Origin: Myxococcales bacterium
GTDB lineage: Bacteria > Myxococcota_A > Polyangia > Polyangiales > Polyangiaceae
Direction: 5' to 3'
Length of the DNA: 34,238 bases
NCBI GenBank assembly: GCA_016191785.1
Contig: JACPVJ010000041.1
Location: 1 to 34,238 of the forward strand
Each line of letters begins with the position of its first letter. Position 1 is the stretch's first letter. Below are positions 17,953 to 25,986 of this stretch, one piece after another. A model generated the notes under the pieces. It searched no databases. It saw only the letters and a program-made list of their open reading frames with translations, and was not told where the DNA came from. A program made the translations under genes and the position numbers.

Positions 17953-18804
17953 TCAAATCAGGGTCTTGAGGTCCAGCATTTCTTCGATGTCGGGCATGAT
18001 CACCAGCTCGACGCGCCGGTTCGCCTGCCGGCCCTGGTCCGTGCCGTTGTCGGACACGGCGTCCGTTTCGCCGTACCCGGCGGCGTGCAAGCGGCTGGTA
18101 TCGAGCCCGCCGCCGCCGCCCTTCGCGTCGGTGGAACCGACCAGGTAGAGCAGCACGCGCCGGGCGCGCATCACCGACAGACCCCAGTTGTCGCCGAACT
18201 GGCCGCCCTTGAGCGGCTTGTTGTCGGTGTGGCCTGCGACCTGGAAGAAGCGCTTCTTGAGCTGGTCGTCGCCGCGGATGACGTCCGCCACCGCGTCCAG
18301 CACCTTCTTGCCCTCGTCCTTCAGGTCGTCCTTCCCCGACTCGAACAGCACGTCGCCGGGCAGGCGAATCACCATCCGGTTGCGCCGCACCTCGACCTTG
18401 AGCCCCAGGTTCGTCAGCTTCTTCAGGCGGTCCCGGAGCAACTCGAAGCGTTGCTTGATGCGCTCGAGCTGATCAGCTCGTGCCTTGTACTCCGCCAGGG
18501 CCTTGTTCAGCTCGGCCAGGTTGGCGGCCAGTTGATCCTTCTCGCTGCCGGTCTTCTGCAGGGCCTGGTTCAGTTGGTCCATGTCCACGCCCATGCGCTT
18601 GAGCTGGTCGGTCAGGTCCGACACGCGCTTCTTGGTCTTCTCGAGGTCGTCGCGGGTCTTCTGGTGAGCGCTCTTCTCACCTTGGTACTGCTGGTCGAGC
18701 TGGCCGTACTTGGCGAGCTGGGACTTCCACTCGTCCTCGGAGTAGCCGCATCCCCAGGCGGCAGAGACGAGCACGAACGATGCGACCAATTGCTTCGGGA
18801 TCAC
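17953..18804 (-). CDS. OmpA-family lipoprotein with coiled coil
   Basis: 283 aa, ATG start at 18804. A signal peptide ends near Cys19 (AWGC, an imperfect lipobox). Residues about 25-140 form a long coiled coil (heptad-like QLDQQYQGEKSAHQ, LEKTKKRVSDLTDQL). The C-terminal OmpA domain (about 140-275) has GHTDNKPL, LSVMRARRVLLYL, GYGETDAV and NRRVEL, the motifs that bind diaminopimelate in peptidoglycan. It thus probably links a membrane (lipid anchor) to the cell wall over a helical spacer. The family also includes MotB-like proteins, but there is no TM segment here. It seems to be transcribed alone. Confidence 0.92.
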   Translation of the reverse strand: MIPKQLVASFVLVSAAWGCGYSEDEWKSQLAKYGQLDQQYQGEKSAHQKTRDDLEKTKKRVSDLTDQLKRMGVDMDQLNQALQKTGSEKDQLAANLAELNKALAEYKARADQLERIKQRFELLRDRLKKLTNLGLKVEVRRNRMVIRLPGDVLFESGKDDLKDEGKKVLDAVADVIRGDDQLKKRFFQVAGHTDNKPLKGGQFGDNWGLSVMRARRVLLYLVGSTDAKGGGGGLDTSRLHAAGYGETDAVSDNGTDQGRQANRRVELVIMPDIEEMLDLKTLI

Positions 18805-18889
18805 TGGAACCTCCGGGTGGACGGCGCCGAAATTCCGACCTCACCCCCCGGCTGTCAACCCGGGCGCGCCGAGCACCGAAAAATGCGGG

Positions 18890-19471
18890 CTAGTAGCACT
18901 TGCCGGGGTCGTAGTCGGGCTGGCATTCGCACTCGCACAGCTCCCGCTCCCCCGGCGTGCCGGCGCTGCAGTCGGGCGTGACCTGGAGCTCGGCGGCGCC
19001 GAGCCGAGACCCAGCGACCTCGACCCTCAGGCGAAGCGAACGCCCGAACAGGTGAGGCGGCGCCTCGAGGGGGCACACCGGCACGTGCACGATGGCGCCG
19101 CGCAGGTCCAGCTCGGGCTCGACCGCGCTCGGGTCGTTCGGCGAGACCTTCAGCGCGCCGCCGGCGCGTTCGGCGAACAACAGCTCGCCGGTGCCGGAGT
19201 CGAACAATTGCACTCCGACGCTCATTTCGGTGGCCTCGATCCCGCGCACGCGGGCGCTGACGAACGCCCGATGTCCACCTTGCGGCGCCATTCGTAGCGG
19301 CAGCGAGCCGCCGCCCTCGAGCAAGACGATGGGCTCGTCGAACGAGCGGTACCAGCCCGCACGCACCTCGACGCCGGCGTCGCCGGCCCCGCCCGACCCG
19401 CCAGGCTCGGCCGATGACTGGCCGCACGAAACGGTCGCGAGGCAGAACGCGAAGCACGCCGCGCGCGGCAT
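18890..19471 (-). CDS. Small lipoprotein, paralogue of the upstream gene
   Basis: 193 aa from ATG 19471, chosen because a signal peptide begins there (MPRAACFAFCLATVSC, lipid at Cys16, imperfect lipobox). A Gly/Ala-rich spacer is followed by a beta-rich domain and a cysteine-rich end: CECECQPDYDPGKC. It shares with the upstream gene the core pattern ELRAGW/YF...GGxLPLR/VRLAxQGGxxAFVxARV, the P-x-C...C sites and the C-x-C-x-C-x-PDY-x4-KC tail, so they are tandem paralogues. The mature protein is likely periplasmic or on the surface; function unknown. The gap between the paralogues is 16 nt, consistent with one transcript. Confidence 0.78.
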   Translation of the reverse strand: MPRAACFAFCLATVSCGQSSAEPGGSGGAGDAGVEVRAGWYRSFDEPIVLLEGGGSLPLRMAPQGGHRAFVSARVRGIEATEMSVGVQLFDSGTGELLFAERAGGALKVSPNDPSAVEPELDLRGAIVHVPVCPLEAPPHLFGRSLRLRVEVAGSRLGAAELQVTPDCSAGTPGERELCECECQPDYDPGKCY

Positions 19472-19487
19472 GACTCGAAGGTACGCC

Positions 19488-20084
19488 TCAATGCGGCGCG
19501 CCGCACTTGGCAAAGAAGTAGTCCGGCTCGCACTCGCAAACACAGCGCAGATAGCGCGACCCGGCCACGCAGGTGGGCACCACGGCGATCGCGGTCTCGC
19601 CGGCCCAGCTCGGGTCGTCCATGCGAAGCGTCAGCTTCCACTCGAGCCCGTGCACCATGCGTTTGCCATAGTTCGGGCACGCCACCAGGTGGAGGAAGTC
19701 CGCCGCGTCCTCCCCGCTCGGCTCGACGCCGGGAGCCCCGTCCGCCGCGGCGTCGAGTCGCACGGTCCGGGTGTCAGCCACCAAGAGCGCGCCGGTGGCG
19801 GGGTCCGTGAGCTCGGCGGCCATCCCCACCGGCCCCGGCCCGAGGCCCGTCACGCGCGCCCCGACGAACGCTGCGTACCCGCCCTGCGACGCCAGCCGCA
19901 CGGGCAGCACGCCGCCGGGCGAGAGCAACTTCAGCGGCTCACCCTCGTAGGTGAAGTAGCCGGCACGAAGCTCGACCGCCACCGGAGCCTTCGGGCCGCT
20001 GTCGGCCTCCGCCGAAGGGGAGCTCTCGTCCGCCTCGGAGCAGGCCGCGCCGGCCAGCCCAATGAGCACCACGACCGAGCGCAC
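19488..20084 (-). CDS. Small lipoprotein, paralogue of the downstream gene
   Basis: 198 aa from GTG 20084; this start is favoured by AGAAAGG just upstream and by the signal peptide that follows (MRSVVVLIGLAGAAC, Cys15). The core has VELRAGYFTYEGEPLKLLS, then AAFVGARVTG and a cysteine-rich C-terminus VCECEPDYFFAKC. The longer in-frame extension to 20237 runs into the divergent promoter and looks non-coding. It is a tandem duplicate of the gene at 18890-19471, diverged except for the core and tail. No enzymatic motif is seen. It probably folds as a beta-sandwich with disulfides. Confidence 0.78.
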   Translation of the reverse strand: MRSVVVLIGLAGAACSEADESSPSAEADSGPKAPVAVELRAGYFTYEGEPLKLLSPGGVLPVRLASQGGYAAFVGARVTGLGPGPVGMAAELTDPATGALLVADTRTVRLDAAADGAPGVEPSGEDAADFLHLVACPNYGKRMVHGLEWKLTLRMDDPSWAGETAIAVVPTCVAGSRYLRCVCECEPDYFFAKCGAPH

Positions 20085-20127
20085 GCCCTTTCTTCTACGA
20101 CCAATTCGAACCGGCGACCACGTGCCT

Positions 20128-20162
20128 GGGGCGCTTGATTTGCGCTCCGCGGTGAGCGCCCC
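20128..20162. promoter_or_regulatory. Inverted repeat in divergent promoter region
   Basis: GGGGCGCT (20128-20135) and AGCGCCCC (20155-20162) form perfect 8-bp arms 19 nt apart, between divergent lipoprotein genes. This could be an operator or a hairpin in the leader of the plus-strand gene, whose start is 17 nt downstream. Confidence 0.35.
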
Positions 20163-20179
20163 TAGGCTCGCCGGTCGCC

Positions 20180-21004
20180 ATGATCCGTGATGCCGCTCTC
20201 CGAAGGGTCCCCGCATTTGCTGCGTTGCTCGCTGCATGTGGTGGCGGTGGGGCCGCCCTGAACCACCACGGCCCCGGTGGGGCCATGCACGAATCGGAGG
20301 CGCCGCGTTGCCGCGACGCGAGCGGCGGCACCGAACAGCTCACGGTGGGCTGGACGCCCGAAGAGCGCGCCGATCTCGAGGCTCGATCGAGAGATGGAGT
20401 GGTGATCGTGCGCTACCAGGGCTGCCAGCTCGACGTGCTGCGCGACTGTCAGGTCAAGGGCGGCTACGCCTTCGAGCCTGCGGCGATGAAGGAGGATCAA
20501 GTGGTCCTCACGAGCGACGCCGAGCTCGAGCAATGGATGCCGGACCAAGCTCGGCGCCTCCGGAGCGAGATGCGCGCGGCGGGCGGACTGGTCATCCGGA
20601 CAGCGACCCTCGGGCGCCGAATGACAGCACTGCCGTCCGTCGCGCCCGCCGACTTGGTCGGAGACTGCCAGGGAGCGACGCACTTCGTCGCGGCGATGGC
20701 GATGGGAGCGTTCGAGATGAGCACCGCGGGTGGCGACTCTGCCAGCCCGAACCCGGCCCCCCAAGAACCAGGCCCGCGTGGCCGCACGCTGACCAAGGGT
20801 GGCGACCCGGCCGCCTGCAGCCAGGCACCCGATGCTGCGCGTCCCCCCGAGCGGTGCGCGGAAATCGTTCGCATCGAGCTCGCGCCGATTGGCGCGACTC
20901 GAGGGTCGGACAGCGTGAACACTCACGCGCCGCCGCTGGCCGAACCACCGCCCGCCGCGCCGCCACCTGCCGAGCCGGGGGACCCGGAGCACGGCCGTCA
21001 CTGA
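20180..21004 (+). CDS. Putative lipoprotein of unknown function
   Basis: 274 aa, ATG at 20180. The signal peptide ends in lipobox LAAC (Cys20), followed by Gly/Ala-rich linker. The core has the segment VVIVRYQGCQLDVLRDCQVKGGYAF (about 74-98), with two cysteines probably in a disulfide; I have seen similar segments in myxobacterial lipoproteins but cannot name a family. A hydrophobic stretch near 175-185 (HFVAAMAMGAFEM) and a Pro-rich tail follow. It is divergent from the paralogous lipoprotein pair and may be co-regulated with it. Confidence 0.75.
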   Translation: MIRDAALRRVPAFAALLAACGGGGAALNHHGPGGAMHESEAPRCRDASGGTEQLTVGWTPEERADLEARSRDGVVIVRYQGCQLDVLRDCQVKGGYAFEPAAMKEDQVVLTSDAELEQWMPDQARRLRSEMRAAGGLVIRTATLGRRMTALPSVAPADLVGDCQGATHFVAAMAMGAFEMSTAGGDSASPNPAPQEPGPRGRTLTKGGDPAACSQAPDAARPPERCAEIVRIELAPIGATRGSDSVNTHAPPLAEPPPAAPPPAEPGDPEHGRH

Positions 21005-21035
21005 ACGCCGCTCCGGGCGCTCTCGCGCATCAGAC

Positions 21036-21995
21036 TCAGGGCGCCTGTGCTCGGGCCAGGTGGACCGAGAACAGCCTCGCGTCGTCGTCGAAGGACTCCT
21101 CGCGCGCGAAGCCCGAGCGCCGGAGCAAGGCGTCCACCCGTGGCAGGTCGTACTTGACGCTGGACTCGGTGTGGATGCGCTCGCCCCGACTGAAGCGGAC
21201 CGTCAGCTCGAGGGCGCCGATGCGCACCTCCTGGGCGATCTGGCTCTCGAGGTGCATCTCGATGCGCGAGGCGGCCTCGTTCCACAGCGCGACGTGACTG
21301 AAGTGCTCGAGCTGGAAGTCCGCGTCGAGCTCACGGTTGATCCGGCAGAGGACGTTCTTGTTGAACGCCGCCGTCACGCCCCGGGCGTCGTCGTAGGCGG
21401 GCACCAGCCGCTTCGGGCTCTTCTTGAGGTCGGTCCCGAGCAAAAGTGCGTCGCCCTTCGCGAGACCGCGACGCACGGCGCAGAGGAGGCGCACCGCGTC
21501 GTCGTCCTCGAAGTTGCCGATCGAGCTGCCGATGAACAGCACCAGGCGGCGCGGCCCGAGCGCCGCGATGGTTTCGACCGCGTCTTCGTGGCGCCCCACG
21601 AACGGCCGCACGCGGACCTCGGGCAGCTCCGACGCGAGGCGCGCCTCGGCGACGGCGAGCGCGCTCGCCGACACGTCCACCGGCAAATAGACCGAAGGCC
21701 CGTGGGCGGCGACCGTTGCGGCCAAGATCAGCCGCGTCTTGTGCGCGGAGCCGGCGCCGAGCTCCACCACGTGCAGCGGAAGGTCGGCGTCCGAAGCGAG
21801 CGCCACGATCTCGCGGGCGTGGCGCTCGAGGATCGCCCGCTCGGTGCGCGTCGGGTAGTACTCGTCGAGCTCGGTGATGAGCTCGTACAGGCGGGAACCC
21901 TCCTCGTCGTAGAACAGGTGCGGAGGCAACGACTTCGCCGGGGCCGACAGCCCCCGCCTGACTTCCTCTGCCAGCGTCGCGTGTGCTTGCATCAT
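21036..21995 (-). CDS. egtD: L-histidine N-alpha-methyltransferase EgtD
   Basis: 319 aa, the normal EgtD length, from ATG 21995 (a second ATG directly follows); the upstream stop is 4 nt away. EgtD trimethylates histidine with SAM to hercynine, the first step of ergothioneine synthesis. The family N-terminus SLPPHLFYDEEGSRLYELI, the TELDEYYPTRTE segment, the SAM loop VVELGAGSAHKTRL and LVLFIGSSIGNFED are all present. The C-terminal segment ALWNEAASRIEMHLESQ and FSRGERIHTESSVKY match the substrate-binding domain. It forms an operon with egtB upstream. egtA, egtC and egtE are not in the window, suggesting either distant partners or the shorter pathway where EgtB uses cysteine. Confidence 0.94.
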   Translation of the reverse strand: MMQAHATLAEEVRRGLSAPAKSLPPHLFYDEEGSRLYELITELDEYYPTRTERAILERHAREIVALASDADLPLHVVELGAGSAHKTRLILAATVAAHGPSVYLPVDVSASALAVAEARLASELPEVRVRPFVGRHEDAVETIAALGPRRLVLFIGSSIGNFEDDDAVRLLCAVRRGLAKGDALLLGTDLKKSPKRLVPAYDDARGVTAAFNKNVLCRINRELDADFQLEHFSHVALWNEAASRIEMHLESQIAQEVRIGALELTVRFSRGERIHTESSVKYDLPRVDALLRRSGFAREESFDDDARLFSVHLARAQAP

Positions 21996-21999
21996 CGAC

Positions 22000-23247
22000 C
22001 TACCCGAGCGAGCGAGCAACGCGCGCGCCACTCATCTGGAACGAAGTGCCAGGGGGCCAGAAGTTCCGGTACGAGGCGCGCACGTGCCCGGCGGGCGTGA
22101 AACAGGACCCGCCCCGAAGCACCAGCTGGCTCACCATGAACTTCCCGTTGTACTCACCCACCGCGCCAGCCGCCGGGCGAAACCCCGGGTGAGGCGCGTA
22201 GGCGGACGAGGTCCACGACCACACGTCGCCGAAGAGCGCGCCCCCGGGCAGAGGCCGGAGCGCGCCGCTCTCGCGGAAGTTTCCGAGCGCCGGATCCGAG
22301 CGCGCCGCGGCGTGCTCCCACTCGAATTCGGTGGGCAGGCGTCCGCCCAGGAAGCGCGCCAGCGCGTCGGCTTCGTAATAGGTCAGGTGACAAGCCGGCT
22401 CGTCGCCCTGCGCCTCGCGTTCGCCGTCCACGCCGAACACCACGGCGCGAGAGCCTTCGAGGCGGAAGCGGGCCGGCGCCTCACGGCCCTGCGCCCGGGC
22501 GTGCTCGAAGCCCTCCGCGAGCCACAGCCCGGGGGTCTGGTAGCCCCCCGCCTCGATGAAGGCGCGCACCTCCGCCACGCTGATCGGGCGCGACGCAAGG
22601 GCGAAGGGCTCGAGGAACACGCGATGGCGCGGACCCTCGTTGTCGAAGTGAAACCCGGAGTCGTCTGCTGCGCCGATCGTCACCAGACCGCCGGGGTGCT
22701 CCACGAACGCCACGGGCTCGGCCGGCTTCGGCTCGAGCCGAGGGCGACTCGCCGGTGCGCGCAGCGCTGGCAAGAGCGGGCTCTCGGAGAAGGCGTGGAG
22801 AATGTCGGTGAGGATCAGCTCCTGGTGCTGTTCCTCGTGCGCCAGCCCCAGCTCCACCAGCGGCCGCAGCTTCTCGAGGGCCGGCGCGTCGGCGCCACCG
22901 AGCAGCTCGAGCATGCGACCGTCCACCGTGCGTCGGTAGGCGGTGACTTCGTCACACGTGGGACGGGACAGGATGCCGCGACGCGGCCGCGCATGCCGCG
23001 GCCCGACGGCGTCATAGTACGAGTTGAAGAGGTAACGGTATCTCGGATTGACCGGCTCGCGACCGCTCGGCGTGAGCAGGAATTCCTCGAAGAACCAGCT
23101 GGTGTGGGCGCGGTGCCACTTGGTCGGGCTCGCGTCCGGCATCGACTGCAGCTGCTGGTCCTCGGGCGAGAGCGGCTCGGCGAGCGCCTCGGTGGCGGCG
23201 CGCACGGAGAGGTAACGCGCAACGAGCGCCTCACGTTCGGCGCTCAC
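22000..23247 (-). CDS. egtB: Hercynine oxygenase (sulfoxide synthase) EgtB
   Basis: 415 aa from GTG 23247, with GGAGGG 4-5 nt upstream; this start also overlaps the preceding fragment's stop by 4 nt. EgtB is a non-haem iron enzyme that joins hercynine to cysteine or gamma-glutamylcysteine with O2. The N-terminal DinB-like domain carries the iron histidines His48 (in WHRAH) and His137/His141 (HEEQH). The C-terminal FGE-sulfatase domain has CHLTYYEADALARFLGGRLP, EFEWEHAA and the RGGSCFTP end. Length and motifs are complete, so it should be active. It is followed by egtD. Confidence 0.94.
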   Translation of the reverse strand: MSAEREALVARYLSVRAATEALAEPLSPEDQQLQSMPDASPTKWHRAHTSWFFEEFLLTPSGREPVNPRYRYLFNSYYDAVGPRHARPRRGILSRPTCDEVTAYRRTVDGRMLELLGGADAPALEKLRPLVELGLAHEEQHQELILTDILHAFSESPLLPALRAPASRPRLEPKPAEPVAFVEHPGGLVTIGAADDSGFHFDNEGPRHRVFLEPFALASRPISVAEVRAFIEAGGYQTPGLWLAEGFEHARAQGREAPARFRLEGSRAVVFGVDGEREAQGDEPACHLTYYEADALARFLGGRLPTEFEWEHAAARSDPALGNFRESGALRPLPGGALFGDVWSWTSSAYAPHPGFRPAAGAVGEYNGKFMVSQLVLRGGSCFTPAGHVRASYRNFWPPGTSFQMSGARVARSLG

Positions 23248-23378
23248 GAACCCTCCGCGGCCACGTCCAGCGCTTCGCTGCGGGCGACGTCGACGTAACC
23301 GGCGCCCGCGTCCTCGAGGGCGAGCCGGATCAGCTCGCCGCGCCCTCGAATCCCCGGCCAGTAGTAGAGCTCGTACAC
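23244..23378 (-). pseudogene. 44-aa N-terminal glutathione S-transferase fragment leading into egtB
   Basis: The GTG at 23378 has a strong ribosome binding site (AGGAGG about 8 nt upstream). The translation begins MYELYYWPGIRGRGE and continues RLALEDAGAGYVDVARSE, which is the N-terminal beta-alpha-beta of a GST thioredoxin-fold domain (Tyr near the start is the usual glutathione-activating residue). After 44 residues it ends in TGA overlapping the egtB start by 4 nt (GTGA). No remaining GST sequence (a full protein is about 200 aa) is found nearby. This looks like a recombination remnant kept as a translational leader for egtB, or a true mini-protein. Confidence 0.6.
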
Positions 23379-23416
23379 CCCTCACCTCCTCGTTCTGGAC
23401 GGGTGATGTGGGGCAG

Positions 23417-23434
23417 CTGGGCCCGAAGGCCCAG
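23417..23434. promoter_or_regulatory. Hairpin with CGAA loop upstream of the GST-egtB leader
   Basis: CTGGGCC-CGAA-GGCCCAG is a perfect 7-bp stem with a tetraloop, lying about 40 nt upstream of the GST fragment start. It could be an operator or a leader hairpin; no T tract follows on either strand. Confidence 0.35.
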
Positions 23435-23479
23435 GGCGCCCCAAGAAAGGCGAGCATTTCCAGCGGCTTTCGCCCGGGC

Positions 23480-23502
23480 GAGATTTTCTTCTAAGAAATC
23501 TC
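23480..23502. promoter_or_regulatory. AT-rich inverted repeat between egt operon and ECF sigma gene
   Basis: GAGATTTTCTT-CT-AAGAAATCTC forms a 10-bp arm inverted repeat with a 1-nt bulge, in the 152-nt region between divergent promoters and about 30 nt upstream of the sigma gene's ATG. The AT-rich composition stands out in this GC-rich DNA. It is a candidate operator for a shared regulator. Confidence 0.45.
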
Positions 23503-23530
23503 CCCCGCCCACGTTGTCCATTCGAAGGCA

Positions 23531-24061
23531 ATGCAGGACGGCGCAGCGCACTGGGTGATGGAAGCCCTGTCTCGGTACGAGGCCGCGCTGCTCCGCTACG
23601 CGACGACGCTGGTCGGAAGATCGCTCGCGGCGGACGTGGTCCAGGACACCTTTCTCGAGCTCTGCAGAGCGAAGCGCGAGCAGGTGGAGGGGCACCTCGC
23701 CGCGTGGCTGTTCACGGTGTGCAAACACCGCGCGCTCGACGTCGGCAAGAGAGAGCGGCGCCTTCGGAGCCTGGAGGAGGCGCACGTGGACGAGATCCCG
23801 GACAGTGGACCCGTGAGCAAGTTGGAGCGCAGGGAAGCAGCGAGTCGCGTCAGCGCGGCGCTGGCAGGGCTGCCCGAGCGCGAGCGAGAGGCGCTCGTGC
23901 TGAAGCTCGACGGTGGGCTCAGCTACAAGGAGATCGCAGAGGTGATGGGGCTCACCCCGAGCAACGTGGGGTTCATCTTGCACGGCGCCCTGAAGCGCCT
24001 GCAGCGCGAGATCGTGGGGGAAGCAGAAGTGCCGGTGCGCGCCGCCGGGAGGACGTCATGA
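23531..24061 (+). CDS. ECF-family RNA polymerase sigma factor
   Basis: 176 aa, ATG at 23531 with GAAGG just upstream. Region 2 (YEAALLRYATTLVGRSLAADVVQDTFLELCRAK, then AAWLFTVCKHRALDVGKRERR) and region 4 (LPEREREALVLKLDGGLSYKEIAEVMGLTPSNVGFILHGALKRL) are complete. It should direct transcription of its own operon, which continues with the anti-sigma/vWA gene (ATGA overlap, 24058-24061). Being divergent from egtB-egtD with inverted repeats in between, it may also influence ergothioneine synthesis; that is inference. Confidence 0.92.
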   Translation: MQDGAAHWVMEALSRYEAALLRYATTLVGRSLAADVVQDTFLELCRAKREQVEGHLAAWLFTVCKHRALDVGKRERRLRSLEEAHVDEIPDSGPVSKLERREAASRVSAALAGLPEREREALVLKLDGGLSYKEIAEVMGLTPSNVGFILHGALKRLQREIVGEAEVPVRAAGRTS

Positions 24062-25932
24062 ACCAGACACACGAAGACACCCGGGTCACGGACTACGCCC
24101 TGGGCGAGCTCGATGCCGCCGCGCGCGCCGCCTTCGAGGCCGAGCTACGCGAGTCGGCCGAGCTACGCGAGGAGCTGGCAGGCATCGAGAGCACGCTCCG
24201 TGCCCTGCGCGAGGAGATCGGCACGACCCCGAAGGTCGCCCTCGACGAGCCGCGCCGCGAGCGCATTCGGCAGGAGCTCGCTTCAGCCACGCCGCGCCCG
24301 AAGTCCCGGCTTCGCGCCGTGGTCTTCACCGCCGTCACCGCCACGGCCATGGCGGCCGGGGCGCTGGTCTTCGTGAGGAGCGAAGGTCGGGCCCCGAGCG
24401 TGACCGCGGTGGACCGGGTCGCCTCGAAGTACGAAAAGGGCATGCTCGGGCCTCAGCCCACCGCGGCCGCCTCGGCGGCGACGGGAAGCAAGGCGAAGGT
24501 GGACCAAGAGCGCCAGGCCGAAGGCCAGCGCTTCCAGCGCGAGGCCTACGACTCCTTCCAGGACAACCCGTTCATCCGCGTGGCCACCGATCCTCGCTCG
24601 ACCTTCTCGGTGGACGTGGACACCGCCTCGTACGCGCTGATCCGTCGCCACCTGAACGACGGGCAGCTTCCGCCCAAGGGCGCGGTGCGGATCGAGGAGA
24701 TGATCAACTACTTCAGCTACGCCTACCCGGAGCCCGAGGGCGACCGCCCGTTCTCGGTCTCGAGCGAGGTCGGCGCCGCGCCCTGGGCGCCGCAGCACCG
24801 CCTGCTCAAGCTGGGGCTCAAGGGCAAGCACGTGGCCCCGGCGGACGTCCCGGGGACCAACCTGGTGTTCTTGATCGACACCTCTGGCTCGATGAGCGAC
24901 GAGAACAAGCTGCCGCTGCTCAAGCGCGCCTTCGAGCTCCTGGTGCAACAGCTCGACGCGGTCGATCGCGTGTCCATCGTCGCCTACGCCGGCTCCGCCG
25001 GGCTGGTGCTCGGCCCCACGCCCGGCAACGACAAACGAGCCATCCTGAGCGCACTGGACCGGCTGGGCGCCGGCGGCTCGACCAACGGTGGCCAGGGCAT
25101 CGAGCTCGCGTACAAGATGGCGAACGAGGGCTTCGTCAAGGGCGGCGTGAACCGGGTCGTGCTAGCCACCGACGGCGACTTCAACGTCGGGGTGACCAGC
25201 CAGAGCGACCTGGTCGAGCTGGTCGAGCAGAAGGCCAAGACCGGCGTGTTCCTCAGCGTGCTCGGCTTCGGCTCGGGCAACTACAACGACTCGACGATGG
25301 AGAAGCTGGCCGACAAGGGCAACGGCAACTACGCCTACGTGGACACGCTGAACGAGGCCAAGAAGGTGCTGGTCGAACAGGCCACGGGCACGCTCCTCAC
25401 CATTGCCAAGGACGTGAAGATCCAGGTCGAGTTCAACCCGAGCGAGGTCGCGGCGTTCCGCCTGATCGGCTACGAGAACCGCGTGCTTTCGCACCAGGAC
25501 TTCAACGACGACAGGAAGGACGCCGGGGAGATCGGCGCCGATCACACCGTGACGGCCCTGTACGAGATCGTGCCCGCGGGGCGCGGCCTCGCGGTGCCGG
25601 GGACCGATCCGCTGAAGTACCAGACTCCCGGCGCGCCCACGGGCGCCGCCGTAAAGGGTGAGCTCGGCACGGTGAAGCTGCGCTACAAGCAGCCGACCGG
25701 CACCGAGAGCCAGCTGATCGAGGTGGCGGTGCGCGAGAGCGGGGTCACCGAGTCCAGCGACTTCCGCTTCGCCGCCGCCGTCGCCGAGCTGGGCATGTTG
25801 CTCCGCGACTCGCCCTACAAGGGAAGCGCGAGCTACTCGGAGGTGGTGCGCCTGGCCCAGAGCGGCGAGCTCGACGAGCGCCGCCGCGAGCTCGTCGACC
25901 TGGCCCACAAGGCCGAGCAGTTGCGGCGCTGA
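24058..25932 (+). CDS. von Willebrand factor A protein with N-terminal anti-sigma-like domain (YfbK type)
   Basis: 624 aa, ATG overlapping the sigma stop (ATGA). Residues about 1-75 resemble a cytoplasmic anti-sigma head (DTRVTDYALGELDAAARAAFEAEL), without a clear zinc-binding HxxxCxxC. One TM helix lies at about 85-106. Outside, a vWF N-terminal segment (DNPFIRVATDPRSTFSVDVD) precedes the vWA domain with an intact metal site DTSGS (274-278) and the following ATDGDF. A C-terminal domain (about 450-620) matches the YfbK/DUF3520 type. The sensor may thus bind an extracytoplasmic protein via vWA and release the sigma factor. The head's anti-sigma role is inferred from gene order and from its shape. 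Confidence 0.88.
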   Translation: MNQTHEDTRVTDYALGELDAAARAAFEAELRESAELREELAGIESTLRALREEIGTTPKVALDEPRRERIRQELASATPRPKSRLRAVVFTAVTATAMAAGALVFVRSEGRAPSVTAVDRVASKYEKGMLGPQPTAAASAATGSKAKVDQERQAEGQRFQREAYDSFQDNPFIRVATDPRSTFSVDVDTASYALIRRHLNDGQLPPKGAVRIEEMINYFSYAYPEPEGDRPFSVSSEVGAAPWAPQHRLLKLGLKGKHVAPADVPGTNLVFLIDTSGSMSDENKLPLLKRAFELLVQQLDAVDRVSIVAYAGSAGLVLGPTPGNDKRAILSALDRLGAGGSTNGGQGIELAYKMANEGFVKGGVNRVVLATDGDFNVGVTSQSDLVELVEQKAKTGVFLSVLGFGSGNYNDSTMEKLADKGNGNYAYVDTLNEAKKVLVEQATGTLLTIAKDVKIQVEFNPSEVAAFRLIGYENRVLSHQDFNDDRKDAGEIGADHTVTALYEIVPAGRGLAVPGTDPLKYQTPGAPTGAAVKGELGTVKLRYKQPTGTESQLIEVAVRESGVTESSDFRFAAAVAELGMLLRDSPYKGSASYSEVVRLAQSGELDERRRELVDLAHKAEQLRR

Positions 25933-25986
25933 GCTCAGCGCGGATCCAGGCGCGGCGGTGGCCTCGCCCGCGGCCGCTTTCGAACG

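Noticed and set aside
19472..19543. Upstream extension of the lipoprotein at 18890-19471
   Set aside because: It precedes a signal peptide that begins at 19471 and overlaps the end of the paralogous gene.
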